Origin: Bordetella parapertussis
GTDB taxonomy: Bacteria; Pseudomonadota; Gammaproteobacteria; Burkholderiales; SG8-41
DNA: 64,000 nucleotides
Assembly (NCBI GenBank): GCA_945861275.1
Contig: CAMATZ010000018.1
Location: 27,851-91,850, forward strand
Direction: 5' to 3'
Translations under genes and position numbers: made by a program
The notes under the pieces: generated by a model
What the model saw: the letters and a program-made list of their open reading frames with translations, nothing else
The model's database searches: none
Told to the model about the DNA's origin: nothing
Shown: one piece after another, positions 17,498 through 26,074 of the stretch
Numbering within the stretch: position 1 is the first letter of the stretch
Layout: each line of letters starts with the position of its first letter

Positions 17498-18957
17498 GTG
17501 CGCATCTTAGCCCCGCCAAAATCCATTCCCGGCTCAAGCATCCCGTCATTGATGGCGACGGCCATTGGCTCGAATACAGCCCGGTGTTCAGCGAGAAGAT
17601 GCGCAAGGCGGTCGGCGACAAAGCTGCGGACGGGTTTATCGCGGCGATGAAAACGACCCCTGACGCGCTCAAGATGACCTCGGAGACGCGCGGCAAACGC
17701 CGTGTTTCCATGCCCGCTTTCTGGAACCGCCAGGCCGAGAACACGCTCGACCGGGCAACGGCGATGATGCCCAAGATGTTGTACCAGCGGCTCGACGAGA
17801 TTGGCTCGGACTACGCTGTGATCTACCCGACTTCCGGCTTGCGCCTGCCGCGCATCAAGGATGACGAAACGCGTCGCGCTGTCATTCGCGCCTACAACAT
17901 CGTCTCGGCGGAATATTTCCGTGGTCTGGAGGATCGCATGACACCGGCGGCGATCATCCCGATGCACACGCCCGACGAGGCGATCGCCGAACTCGAATAC
18001 GTCACCAAGCAACTTGGCGCCAAGGTCGGCATGTTCGGCAGCGGCATGGCGCGGCCGGTGGCCGAACCCCGGGCCGGCGCCGAACCCATGGCGTACGACG
18101 TGATCGGCATCGACAGCCCATACAATTACGATCCAGTGTGGGCGAAGTGCGTCGAGCTCAAGATTGCGCCGACCTTTCACAGCAGCGCCAATGGCCAGGG
18201 GCTGCGCAACTCGCCAAACAATTTTGTCTACAACCATATTGGCCATTTCGCGGCAGCGGGCCACGCAATCGCCAAGGCCATCTTCCTCGGCGGCGTGACG
18301 CGGCGCTTTCCCGAACTGCGTTTTGCTTTCCTTGAAGGTGGCGTCGGCTGGGGCAGCCAACTCTTCGGCGACCTGATCGAACATTGGGAGCGGCGCGGCG
18401 CACCGGCGTTAAAGCGCATGGACCCCGACAAGCTCGACCGCAAATTGCTGATGAGCCTGGTCGAGCAGCAGCCGGGCTATGACGACATCGCCGCGGCGCT
18501 GCGTGCGCGCGACGGCTGGCCTGATCCTGAGGGCATGCGACTAAACGGCAACCTCACCGAGCTCGACGACTTTGCGGCCTGCAAGATCACGCGCAAAGAG
18601 GATTGGGTCGAACTTTTCGCCAAGCCTTACTACTTTGGCTGCGAGGCGGATGACCGGATGAACTCGGTGGCGTTCGGTCGCGCCAACCCGTTCGGGTCGA
18701 AATTGAACGCGATCTACAGTTCGGATATCGGGCATTTCGACGTGATCGATTTCCGCGATCCACTGCCGCAAGCCTATGGGCTGGTCGAGGATGGCCATAT
18801 CACCGAAGATAATTTTCGCGACTTCACGTTTGCCAATTCGGTGCGGCTATGGGGTACGCAGAACCCCAATTTCTTTGACGGCACGGTGGTCGCCAAGGAG
18901 GCCGCGGCAGTGTTGGCGGCGCAGAACGCGGTGCCGGCCGTGGCGAAAGCAGCCTGA
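17494..18957 (+). CDS. amidohydrolase_2-family metal-dependent hydrolase
   Basis: The 487-residue product is a large member of the amidohydrolase-2 family (the ACMS-decarboxylase/resorcylate-decarboxylase fold). Candidate metal ligands are the Asp/His of VIDGDGHWLEY (about 18-28), the His of APTFHSS, the HIGHF segment and the Asp of SSDIGHFD near the end. Members hydrolyse or decarboxylate cyclic or aromatic acids. GGGAGAACAGT precedes the ATG. It converges on a Bug gene, with a hairpin at 19005-19033 between them. Confidence 0.88.
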   Translation: MSAHLSPAKIHSRLKHPVIDGDGHWLEYSPVFSEKMRKAVGDKAADGFIAAMKTTPDALKMTSETRGKRRVSMPAFWNRQAENTLDRATAMMPKMLYQRLDEIGSDYAVIYPTSGLRLPRIKDDETRRAVIRAYNIVSAEYFRGLEDRMTPAAIIPMHTPDEAIAELEYVTKQLGAKVGMFGSGMARPVAEPRAGAEPMAYDVIGIDSPYNYDPVWAKCVELKIAPTFHSSANGQGLRNSPNNFVYNHIGHFAAAGHAIAKAIFLGGVTRRFPELRFAFLEGGVGWGSQLFGDLIEHWERRGAPALKRMDPDKLDRKLLMSLVEQQPGYDDIAAALRARDGWPDPEGMRLNGNLTELDDFAACKITRKEDWVELFAKPYYFGCEADDRMNSVAFGRANPFGSKLNAIYSSDIGHFDVIDFRDPLPQAYGLVEDGHITEDNFRDFTFANSVRLWGTQNPNFFDGTVVAKEAAAVLAAQNAVPAVAKAA

Positions 18958-19004
18958 TCATCAGCGCTTCGCTGCGAGGCAAGCGCACAAGGATTAACAC
19001 GGTT

Positions 19005-19033
19005 TTATCCCCACGCAGTTCGCGTGGGGATAA
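19005..19033. terminator. 12-bp stem hairpin between convergent genes
   Basis: Arms TTATCCCCACGC and GCGTGGGGATAA close around AGTTC. It is perfect and GC-rich, placed between the amidohydrolase stop (18957) and the Bug stop (19086). It lacks a following T-run on either strand, so it may be a two-way transcription block or an interspersed palindrome. Confidence 0.5.
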
Positions 19034-19085
19034 CGAGTGACGGCGTGGGCCAAATCAAAGTGTTTTTTGCCGCCCATCCACACCG

Positions 19086-20057
19086 TTACTTCTTCAACGC
19101 CAATCCCATTTCGGTCAAATACTGCATCATCTCCGCCTGCTGCGCAGCGAGCCATTTGCTCAGTTCCCCGGCGTTCATGTAAACGTCTTCGTACATGTTG
19201 CGTGTCATGTAGTCGCGCCAGGCGGCGCTCTTGTGCACTTTGGCCAGCGTGTCTTCAAGTAATTTGGCGGCGTCGCGCGGGATGCCTGCCGGCGCCACAA
19301 AGCCGCGCAAGGCGCCGGCATGAATATCAAAACCCTGCTCCTTCAGCGTCGGCACGTTGGGCAGGGATGCGATACGATTCACCGACGGCACGCCCAGCAG
19401 GCGCAACTTTTTCAGCTCGACCTGCCCCATGACTTCGCCCAGGTTCTCGGCGGTGGCGTGGATATGCCCGCCCATCACCGCGGTTACCGATTCGGCGCCG
19501 CTCTTGAACGACACCATGTTAAAGCGCGCGCCCGAGAGTTTTTCCAGGCGATGCATCATGCTATGCGCGCCGCCGCCGGGAGAGGTAATGCCGACGCTGA
19601 TGGTTTTCGGTTTGTCGCGCGCGGCGGCGAGGAAATCCTTCAAGGTGCGGTAGGGTGAATTCTCGGCTACCGAGAGACTGTTGAGGTCGAATCCAATGGC
19701 GCCCAGTGTCGTAAACTTGTCCACGCCCAAATCGAGTCCGGTGCGTATCGGCACGGTGACCAGGTTTAGCGCCGTCTGCATGAAGGTGTAAGGGTCGCCG
19801 CGCTTGGCTGCGACATAGGTTTGCCCCATCGCGCCGCCGCCGCCGGGCTTATTTACCACGAAGACCTGCTGCGGCAGCAGTTTCTCCTTGGCGATAATGT
19901 CGGCGACCATACGCGCCACCAGATCGGAGCCGCCGCCCGCACCAGTGGCCGAAACCAGTTCGATGTGGCGTGTAGGGTAGGATTGAGCAAGAGCAGGCGT
20001 CACCCACCCTGCCATCAGCCCATACAATAACGAGAGCAGTTGCACACGAATTCGCAT
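19086..20057 (-). CDS. tricarboxylate-transporter solute-binding protein, divergent TctC-like type
   Basis: The 323-residue product has a signal peptide ending at ALAQ. It differs from the other eleven Bug proteins. The first motif is IELVSATGAGGGSDLVARM, the second VVNKPGGGGAMGQTYVAAKRGDPYTFM, and there is no PYKG motif (FKSGAESVTAVMGG instead). These features resemble the TctC branch that works with TctAB permeases. GGAGATGCT precedes the ATG at 20057. It is divergent from the CoA-transferase at 20165. Confidence 0.88.
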   Translation of the reverse strand: MRIRVQLLSLLYGLMAGWVTPALAQSYPTRHIELVSATGAGGGSDLVARMVADIIAKEKLLPQQVFVVNKPGGGGAMGQTYVAAKRGDPYTFMQTALNLVTVPIRTGLDLGVDKFTTLGAIGFDLNSLSVAENSPYRTLKDFLAAARDKPKTISVGITSPGGGAHSMMHRLEKLSGARFNMVSFKSGAESVTAVMGGHIHATAENLGEVMGQVELKKLRLLGVPSVNRIASLPNVPTLKEQGFDIHAGALRGFVAPAGIPRDAAKLLEDTLAKVHKSAAWRDYMTRNMYEDVYMNAGELSKWLAAQQAEMMQYLTEMGLALKK

Positions 20058-20082
20058 AGCATCTCCGAATGTCATAAATTAT

Positions 20083-20102
20083 TCAATAAAAACAAATGGT
20101 TA
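20083..20102. repeat. AT-rich 20-bp repeat, copy 1
   Basis: TCAATAAAAACAAATGGTTA occurs identically at 29069-29088. It lies between the divergent Bug (20057) and CoA-transferase (20165) genes. It stands out in a GC-rich region and could carry promoter elements. Confidence 0.55.
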
Positions 20103-20164
20103 CATAATTTATCGCCTGCGTGCTGCCAGTTTACTACTTACCAAGTCGGTATGAGGAAAAACAA

Positions 20165-21355
20165 ATGAGTCATGAGTTCCCGCTTGAAGGCATTCGAGTC
20201 GTGGATGCCAGTCAAGGTATCGCCGGTCCGACTGCCGGCATGATGCTGGCGCGCTACGGCGCCGACGTGATCAAAATCGAGCCGAAGGAAGGCGACTGGT
20301 CACGCGGCATTACCGCCGGCAAGGATGGCATGACGGCGATGGCGATTGCTACCAATGTCGGCAAGCGCAGTATCGCGCTCGATCTAAAACATCACGAAGG
20401 TACCGCACTGCTGCACAAGCTTACGCAGCGGGCGGATATTTTTATTGAGAACTTCCGCACGGGCGTGATGGAGCGTCTCGGTTTTGCCTATGCGCAGGTT
20501 TCTGCATACAACCCCGGCATCATTTATCTTTCAGTGACCGGCTTCGGCCAGCGCGGGCCTATGCAATCGCAGCCCGCTACCGATGCAATCCTGCAGGCGT
20601 TCACCGGCATGATGAGCATCAACAAGGGGCGTGTGGATGGCTTGCCGCATCGGCTGGAATGCTGGCCGATCGACAATGCCAGCGGGCAGCTCGCGTTTCA
20701 GGCGGTGGCGATGGCGCTTTATGCGCGCCGCGATTCCGGCCGCGGACGTTACATCGATGCGAGCCTGCTGCAGGGCGCGGCGAGTCTGCAGACCGTGCGC
20801 ATGATCGAGCATGTGATGACCGGCGGCGCAGCGGTGGCGGGCGGTTCTTTCCCGGTAGCCACCTTTCGCACCATGGATGGATCAATCAATGTCAGCGTGC
20901 TGAAAGATACCTTATGGCCGCCGTTCTGCCGCATCATCGGCCGCCCCGATCTTGGCGCCGACCCGTCGCTGGCCAAAGGCAGCGGGCGGCGAGCACGCGG
21001 GGACGAAATCCTGCGCATCGCGAGCGAAGCCTTTGCCGGTCAGCCCTCGGAGTATTGGTGTGCGCTGATGCGGGAGGCCGGCATACTGAATGAGCGCGTG
21101 AACACTTATGCCGAGCTTTTCACGCATCAGCAAACCGAAGCGGCGCAGGTTTTCACTTGGTCGGAACAGGCAGCCGCCGGACGCGTACCCCACCCGAACC
21201 TTCCGGGCATGCAGCCGCTGGAAGCGGATACGCCTCAAACAAAGGTGCCGCGTATCGGCGAACATACGCGCGCGATTCTGGCCGAAGTGGGCTACGAAAC
21301 GCAGGACATACGCCGCATGTTCGATCAGGCTGTCGTGTTCGAGCCGGTGGGATAG
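20165..21355 (+). CDS. CaiB/BaiF (family III) CoA-transferase
   Basis: The 396-residue product starts with VDASQGIAGPTAGMMLARYGADVIKIE, the standard family N-terminus. It has IYLSVTGFGQRGPMQSQPATDAILQ with the catalytic Asp after PAT. The family transfers CoA between carboxylates through an aspartyl anhydride. GAGGAAAAACAA precedes the ATG at 20165, so upstream in-frame residues are not used. Three crotonase genes follow on the same strand, so the product probably activates an acid for beta-oxidation-type degradation. Confidence 0.93.
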   Translation: MSHEFPLEGIRVVDASQGIAGPTAGMMLARYGADVIKIEPKEGDWSRGITAGKDGMTAMAIATNVGKRSIALDLKHHEGTALLHKLTQRADIFIENFRTGVMERLGFAYAQVSAYNPGIIYLSVTGFGQRGPMQSQPATDAILQAFTGMMSINKGRVDGLPHRLECWPIDNASGQLAFQAVAMALYARRDSGRGRYIDASLLQGAASLQTVRMIEHVMTGGAAVAGGSFPVATFRTMDGSINVSVLKDTLWPPFCRIIGRPDLGADPSLAKGSGRRARGDEILRIASEAFAGQPSEYWCALMREAGILNERVNTYAELFTHQQTEAAQVFTWSEQAAAGRVPHPNLPGMQPLEADTPQTKVPRIGEHTRAILAEVGYETQDIRRMFDQAVVFEPVG

Positions 21356-21497
21356 CTTATCGCGCCATCGAGCGAATCCATTCCCGGATCAAAAGAAAAT
21401 ATCCTTCCCCTGATCAACTCTTCCTCATCACTGATAATCACGGTAAGCATTTTGCAATGTAATCCTGTGTCCTTGTATCCAGTCTAAGCGCCACAAC

Positions 21498-21522
21498 GCG
21501 CGCCGCCGCGCCTGCGGCGCGC
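21498..21522. repeat. GC-rich hairpin upstream of the crotonase genes
   Basis: Perfect 9-bp arms GCGCGCCGC and GCGGCGCGC flank a 7-base loop, in the 234-bp gap between the CoA-transferase and the first crotonase. It could be a terminator (no T-run) or a mobile palindrome. Confidence 0.45.
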
Positions 21523-21589
21523 ATCAAACGCACATCACGTAGGAATGTAATTTAGCGCTCCGCGACGGTAAGTCAAAAGGAATAAATCA

Positions 21590-22411
21590 ATGGCAAAGGT
21601 AACGTATACGCAGCAGGACCGGATCGCCCGTATCCACATGAATGTCCCGTTACAGGCGTTCGACCCGGAGACGCGGCGCGAGCTGAACCGCGCTTTGCTG
21701 CAGTACAAGGCAGACAACGACGCCTGGATGGCCGTCATCTCCGCCGAAGGCCCAAACTTCGCCGTCGGCGCCCGCGAACCGGTTCCCGGCTCGTATCGTG
21801 CGCAACGTGAGTGCTTCTCTCTTTGGGCGGGCGGCTTCGTCGAAGTGTGGAAGCCGACGATCTGCGCGGTGCAGGGCCAGTGTCGGGGCGAAGGCCTGGC
21901 CCTTGCCTTGAGCTGCGATCTGCGGGTAGCGGACGAGACGGCGTCGTTCACTGCCGACTTCAGTGGCGGCGCAGGCGAGCCCGATGTGCTGGCCGCCTGG
22001 CTGCTCAATCTGGTGGGCGCTTCCAAAACATTCGAGATGCTGTGGCTGAACCGCACTTACAATGTACGCGAGGCCCAGCGCATCGGCCTCGTGAATCGGC
22101 TGACTACCAAGGGACCGTTCAAGCAGTTGCCGCCGGAAGACGGACGCTTTCCCATGGATACAATGAACACGACGATCCCGGTGCCCGAGGGCGATGCCAT
22201 CACCGCTGCGGTGAAGTTCGCCGAAGAGCTGCTGCTGTATGCGCCGGTAACGCGCAACTTTCAGAAAGAAATCGCTTTGCGCTCGATCGGCGTGCCTTTC
22301 CACTACGCCCAGACCCTGGAGTTGGGGCCCAACCCCTACGCGAGTGAAGACCGTATCGAGGGCACCCGCGCGTTTGTAGAAAATCGCCGGCCGGTCTGGC
22401 ACAACCGCTGA
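21590..22411 (+). CDS. enoyl-CoA hydratase/isomerase (crotonase) family protein, non-canonical active site
   Basis: The 273-residue crotonase fold is recognisable from VWKPTICAVQGQCRGEGLALALSCDLRVADE. The position that normally carries the first catalytic Glu (GGGxEL) holds Ala in GEGLALAL. The second Glu position reads FTADFSGGAG, with Asp instead. The usual AGAD oxyanion loop reads VGAREP. It may therefore do something other than hydration, such as decarboxylation, isomerisation or C-C cleavage, or be inactive. The next crotonase starts 11 bp downstream. Confidence 0.88.
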   Translation: MAKVTYTQQDRIARIHMNVPLQAFDPETRRELNRALLQYKADNDAWMAVISAEGPNFAVGAREPVPGSYRAQRECFSLWAGGFVEVWKPTICAVQGQCRGEGLALALSCDLRVADETASFTADFSGGAGEPDVLAAWLLNLVGASKTFEMLWLNRTYNVREAQRIGLVNRLTTKGPFKQLPPEDGRFPMDTMNTTIPVPEGDAITAAVKFAEELLLYAPVTRNFQKEIALRSIGVPFHYAQTLELGPNPYASEDRIEGTRAFVENRRPVWHNR

Positions 22412-22422
22412 GAGAGATAAAC

Positions 22423-23250
22423 ATGTCCCTGTCACCGACCGAAAATTCGCCCGCGCCGATCCTGATCAAGGAGCGCGAAGAAGGCATTTTGATCGCACGC
22501 ATGAACCGCCCTGAACGCATGAATGCCATGGGCGGCGGGCTGCGCGAAGCGCTCGAGGACGCCTGGTTCGAGTTCCGCGACGATCCCACGCTCAAGGTGA
22601 TGATCATCACAGGCGTCGGCGCCCGCGCTTTCTGCGCCGGCGCTGACTTGCGTGAGAACGATAAGCGCGCGCGTGAGCTGGGCGCGCAATCGGCGCAGGC
22701 GCTGCTTGATGCGCAGCGCGCCGCAGGTATTGCTCCCTCGTTCACGGCCAATAACTTTCATCTTTACAAACCGGTGATTGCGGCGATCAACGGCTGGTGC
22801 CTGGCAGGCGGTTGTGAGATGGCGCTGGGTTGCGACATACGCATCATCGAGAGCCACGCCAAAATGGGCTTGCCGGAAGTCAAGCGTGGCATGGGCGCTA
22901 AGGCCACAACACACAAGCTGCACTTTCTCACCTACCTCGCCAGCGGCCTTGAGATCGTGTGGACGGGAGATCCGCTAACAGCCGATCGCTCGGTCGAGCT
23001 GGGCATGGCCAACGAAGTCGTGCCGACGGGCCAGAGCGTCGCGCGAGCTAAGGAGATCGCCCGCGAGATCTGCCGCCGGCCAATGACGTACGTTCATTAC
23101 CATAAAGAACGCGTCTTGCAGAGCCTGGGCGTGCCTCTGGCCTCCGCCTTGGCCATGGAGCAGCGCTTCCCGCCGCACGAGAGTGAAGACTACCGGCGCG
23201 GTCTGCGGGCCAGCCTCGAATCGAAGCTTCCGGGCTGGTCCGGCAATTAG
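22423..23250 (+). CDS. enoyl-CoA hydratase/isomerase family protein
   Basis: The 275-residue product has the complete crotonase signature: oxyanion-hole loop GARAFCAGADLREN, and INGWCLAGGCEMALGCDIRI with the first catalytic Glu. MGLPEVKRGMGAK has the second Glu position. It is the most canonical of the three tandem crotonases and likely hydrates a 2-enoyl-CoA. An AGAGAGATAAAC precedes the ATG, 11 bp after the previous stop. Confidence 0.92.
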   Translation: MSLSPTENSPAPILIKEREEGILIARMNRPERMNAMGGGLREALEDAWFEFRDDPTLKVMIITGVGARAFCAGADLRENDKRARELGAQSAQALLDAQRAAGIAPSFTANNFHLYKPVIAAINGWCLAGGCEMALGCDIRIIESHAKMGLPEVKRGMGAKATTHKLHFLTYLASGLEIVWTGDPLTADRSVELGMANEVVPTGQSVARAKEIAREICRRPMTYVHYHKERVLQSLGVPLASALAMEQRFPPHESEDYRRGLRASLESKLPGWSGN

Positions 23251-23308
23251 CGCGCAGACTATCGAGAATTACAAAACACCGCGACAACTGGAACAACGGT
23301 GCTTTCCT

Positions 23309-23388
23309 CCCTCACCCTCGGTCCCTCTCCCGGCGGGAGAGGGATGAAAAAGCCCTTCTCCCTCCGGGAGAAGGGTTGGGATGAGGGA
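23309..23388. repeat. nested inverted-repeat element, about 80 bp
   Basis: Two adjacent hairpins, CCCTCTCCCG/CGGGAGAGGG (23323-23343) and CCCTTCTCCC/GGGAGAAGGG (23353-23375), sit inside outer arms CTCCCTCACCC and GGGATGAGGGA. A related copy is at 40815-40877. It lies between the second and third crotonase genes. Confidence 0.75.
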
Positions 23389-23430
23389 AAAGTTGTCATA
23401 CGGATACGTAATACGCAATAGGAGAAGATC

Positions 23431-24105
23431 ATGGCGTTACTCATCAAGAGAACCGAAGGCAATGTCTTCGTCGTCGAGCTTACGCGGGCCGACAAGGGCA
23501 ACGGCTTGAACCGTGAGTTGCAGCAGCAGTTGGCACAGACCTGGCAGGAGTTTGAGGATACTGACAACCTGCGCGTGGCGGTGCTGCAGGGAGCCGCCAA
23601 CGTGTTCTCTATCGGTCACGACGTGAAAGAGCTGGCGAGCGACGCATCGATCTCGCCGCTACCAGACAACGAACTGTTTCCGCTGCAGATCAGTAAGCCG
23701 GTCATCGCCGCCATCGAGGGCCCGTGTTACGGCTTGGGCTTCGAGCTGGCATTGAGCTGCGACCTGCGTATCGCCGGTGAAGGCGCTATGTTTGGGCTCG
23801 CCGACCCTAATCTATTCGTGCCTTACCGCCTGGCAACGGTGTTGCTGCCACGCATGACCTTTCTGGGCAAGAGTCTGGATCTGATACTTTCCGGCCGGAT
23901 TCTCAGTGCAGAAGACATGGGCGAAGCGCGACTGGTCAGCCAGGTTACGGCCAAAGGCGGGGCGGCTGTTGCCGCCATGGACGCAGCCCACGGCATGGCA
24001 AAACGCTTTCCGAATACGCAAGCCTTCCGAAAACGCAACATCTGGAGTCTCTCCGGCATGCCGCTGCCCGCAGCGATGAACTTGGCGAGAATGCCGCACG
24101 TCTAA
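23431..24105 (+). CDS. enoyl-CoA hydratase/isomerase family protein (short)
   Basis: The 224-residue crotonase is shorter than the usual 255-275; the C-terminal helical region is reduced. It has oxyanion loop FSIGHDVKEL and IEGPCYGLGFELALSCDLRIA with the first Glu. MFGLADPNLFVPYRL carries Asp where the second Glu is normal. It follows the repeat at 23309-23388, with GGAGAAGATC before the ATG. It probably works with the other two crotonases on CoA thioesters. Confidence 0.88.
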   Translation: MALLIKRTEGNVFVVELTRADKGNGLNRELQQQLAQTWQEFEDTDNLRVAVLQGAANVFSIGHDVKELASDASISPLPDNELFPLQISKPVIAAIEGPCYGLGFELALSCDLRIAGEGAMFGLADPNLFVPYRLATVLLPRMTFLGKSLDLILSGRILSAEDMGEARLVSQVTAKGGAAVAAMDAAHGMAKRFPNTQAFRKRNIWSLSGMPLPAAMNLARMPHV

Positions 24106-24358
24106 ACCGGAACCCACTTTCCTGGCGACTGCGCCGGTTGTATCAACGCGCAGCGAGAGCAGTATCGCGTTTCGTGTCGTTTGTTTCGGAGGCCCATGAT
24201 GCCGACTTCTTCTGCATGCAAAATGTCAGGCGCGCGAGATCGGGATGCGGATTTGCAGTGGCGGCCCAGAACGACGGGACGGCAGAGTGTCGTTCAGAAG
24301 GCTGCATTTGGATTCGGCCATCCCAGATGCGCTTCAGGCAGTGGCTCTGCGGCCGGAA

Positions 24359-24715
24359 TCAGCCGGGCATCCAGAGATGGTCTATGGAGGTATCGGGAAA
24401 GAAATACGTAAACCCATTGAGTTCAGCGTAATACTTGTCGATGTTGGTGTCGCCGATGTGGAAATACTGTTCCGCGCTGAAGTCAGCTTTGACCTGATCG
24501 AGCCGGTGCTTTAACACGGTGAATGCGACGGTGATGCCGTGTTCCAGCCACATGCGCTGCTGCGTGCTGACCGTGCGATCGGAACAACTGCCGATAATGT
24601 ATCCCAGTGCCTGAACTTTGCGCACCCGTTCAATAGTGATGTAGCCCGGCGGGTCGCCGGTCTCCAGCGTTCCGTCGATGTCAAAACTGATTAGCTTCGC
24701 CAAGATTACCCCCAT
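24359..24715 (-). CDS. small HAD-superfamily hydrolase-like protein
   Basis: The 118-residue product has HAD motif I (ISFDIDGTLE, about 9-18), motif II-like GSCSDR, and motif IV HIGDTNIDKYY. It is short, with no room for a cap domain. It may be a phosphatase; the substrate is unknown. The ATG at 24715 has GGAAGG five bases upstream, but this ribosome site lies inside one arm of the hairpin at 24721-24744. It is downstream of the thiolase-like gene on the same strand. Confidence 0.78.
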   Translation of the reverse strand: MGVILAKLISFDIDGTLETGDPPGYITIERVRKVQALGYIIGSCSDRTVSTQQRMWLEHGITVAFTVLKHRLDQVKADFSAEQYFHIGDTNIDKYYAELNGFTYFFPDTSIDHLWMPG

Positions 24716-24720
24716 CCCAA

Positions 24721-24744
24721 CCTTCCCCCTTCAAAGGGGGAAGG
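24721..24744 (-). promoter_or_regulatory. hairpin covering the ribosome-binding site of the HAD gene
   Basis: Arms CCTTCCCCC (24721-24729) and GGGGGAAGG (24736-24744) are perfect 9-bp complements. On the minus-strand transcript the GGAAGG ribosome site is inside the 3' arm, 5 nt before the ATG. The stem would mask it unless unfolded by ribosomes leaving the thiolase gene, which ends at 24749. It could also be a terminator or a mobile palindrome. Confidence 0.5.
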
Positions 24745-24748
24745 AGTA

Positions 24749-26065
24749 TTAGTTAGGGTGCTTGCCTAACATGATCCAGCCGCCGTTGGGGGGCGTGGTA
24801 AACGCCGCCAGTGCGGTCTCGGCCCGTACTGTCACCTGACGCTTGCCGGCAGTGCCGCGTAGTTGTTCGATGCTGTCGGTGTACATGGCGGAGCGCACGC
24901 GTCCGTTGCCCAGATTGCCGCCGCTGGAGCTGAAGGGATGCGGCCCCTTGACGCTGATATCGCCGGCGTAAAACTTGAGAGCGTCGCCGCGCTTCACGCC
25001 GTGCCACTGGAAAGCCTCCAGGTAGAACTGGGACATGACCGAGTAGCCGTCATAAGGGTTGAAAATATCGACGTCCTTCGGTCCCATCCCTGCACCCTCG
25101 TACATCCTCTTCGCCGCACGGTCGGTCCACATCTCGATTACATCGAGGTCCGCCTGCGTGCTGGGCTGCTTGAAATTGTGCTGCGAATGATTGAGCACGT
25201 AGACCGGCTTCTGGCGCATGTCCTTGGCGCGACCCGCGGTGGTGAAGAGATACGCGGTCGAGGCTTGCACCGGGCGGTCGCAGTCCCATATCCGCAGAGG
25301 ATTCAGGATATAGCGTGAGGTCACATAGTCTTCGACAGTAATCGGCTCGATCCCATGGGTGGCGTTGAAACCCCAGGGTGTGAGCATGCCGTTCTTTTGC
25401 TGATTGATCACGAAGGGGGCGAGATCGTCGTGCTTGCCGCCATACTTGAGGCAGTACTGATTGTGGGGGAAGGTGTTGATGAAATCGTTCCCGCCGTGAT
25501 TGCCCCACGGCACCGTCCACTGGCGGGCGCCGCGCGCGTAGTCGTCGGCGTTTTCGCCGCCGCGGCGATAGCGCCCCTCGAGGTTGCCGCACGGATAGAT
25601 CATCAGGCAGTTGGTGCACAGGCCATCGCCCACGGCTTGCGCAGCCATGCCGACCATTTCGCCGATGGTGGGCAACTTGGTGGGAGCGAATTTGACATTG
25701 GTGAGGCCCATCTGCTTGATGAGCCAGTCCGCATTCACCAGCGTGAGTCCCAATTCGGAATCATAGGGCGGATCGAAGTACGGCCGCGGCGCCCACTTTG
25801 ATGCGGAACCGCCGCTGGGGCCGGCGATATGGCTGTCGCAACAAATCACGCCATCAATCTGGTCTGCTGTGACGCCGGCGTCGTCCATCGCCTTCTGACA
25901 GGCGAGGATGCAGTAGGCGCCCAGCGTTTTGTCCATCGAGACACCGTCCCAACGCCGATCTACCGGGGAATGGCCGTAGCCAGCCACCGCGACTTTGCCG
26001 CGATGCTCCCAAACGCCCAGACCGTCTTTATCTCTGCGCCATGCATAATTACTTGGGGTAGCCAT
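24749..26065 (-). CDS. thiolase-fold protein (SCP2/lipid-transfer type), likely non-thiolytic
   Basis: The 438-residue product has a thiolase fold: VAVAGYGHSPVDRR, QIDGVICCDSH, and the C-terminal HPFSSSGGNLGNGR. The nucleophilic Cys normally in an N-x-CATG-type loop is missing; the matching stretch reads KLPTIGEMVGMAAQAV. Cys-less homologues such as Ltp2 pair with a DUF35/OB-fold protein and act as retro-aldolases on CoA thioesters. An OB-fold partner gene ends 9 bp upstream. A retro-aldolase or other C-C lyase role is inferred. Confidence 0.85.
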   Translation of the reverse strand: MATPSNYAWRRDKDGLGVWEHRGKVAVAGYGHSPVDRRWDGVSMDKTLGAYCILACQKAMDDAGVTADQIDGVICCDSHIAGPSGGSASKWAPRPYFDPPYDSELGLTLVNADWLIKQMGLTNVKFAPTKLPTIGEMVGMAAQAVGDGLCTNCLMIYPCGNLEGRYRRGGENADDYARGARQWTVPWGNHGGNDFINTFPHNQYCLKYGGKHDDLAPFVINQQKNGMLTPWGFNATHGIEPITVEDYVTSRYILNPLRIWDCDRPVQASTAYLFTTAGRAKDMRQKPVYVLNHSQHNFKQPSTQADLDVIEMWTDRAAKRMYEGAGMGPKDVDIFNPYDGYSVMSQFYLEAFQWHGVKRGDALKFYAGDISVKGPHPFSSSGGNLGNGRVRSAMYTDSIEQLRGTAGKRQVTVRAETALAAFTTPPNGGWIMLGKHPN

Positions 26066-26074
26066 TCGTCATCC

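Noticed and set aside
24138..24514. Rightward open frames of 76-97 codons between the third crotonase and the HAD gene
   Set aside because: Three overlapping frames all lack motifs, and the later part lies antisense to the HAD gene.
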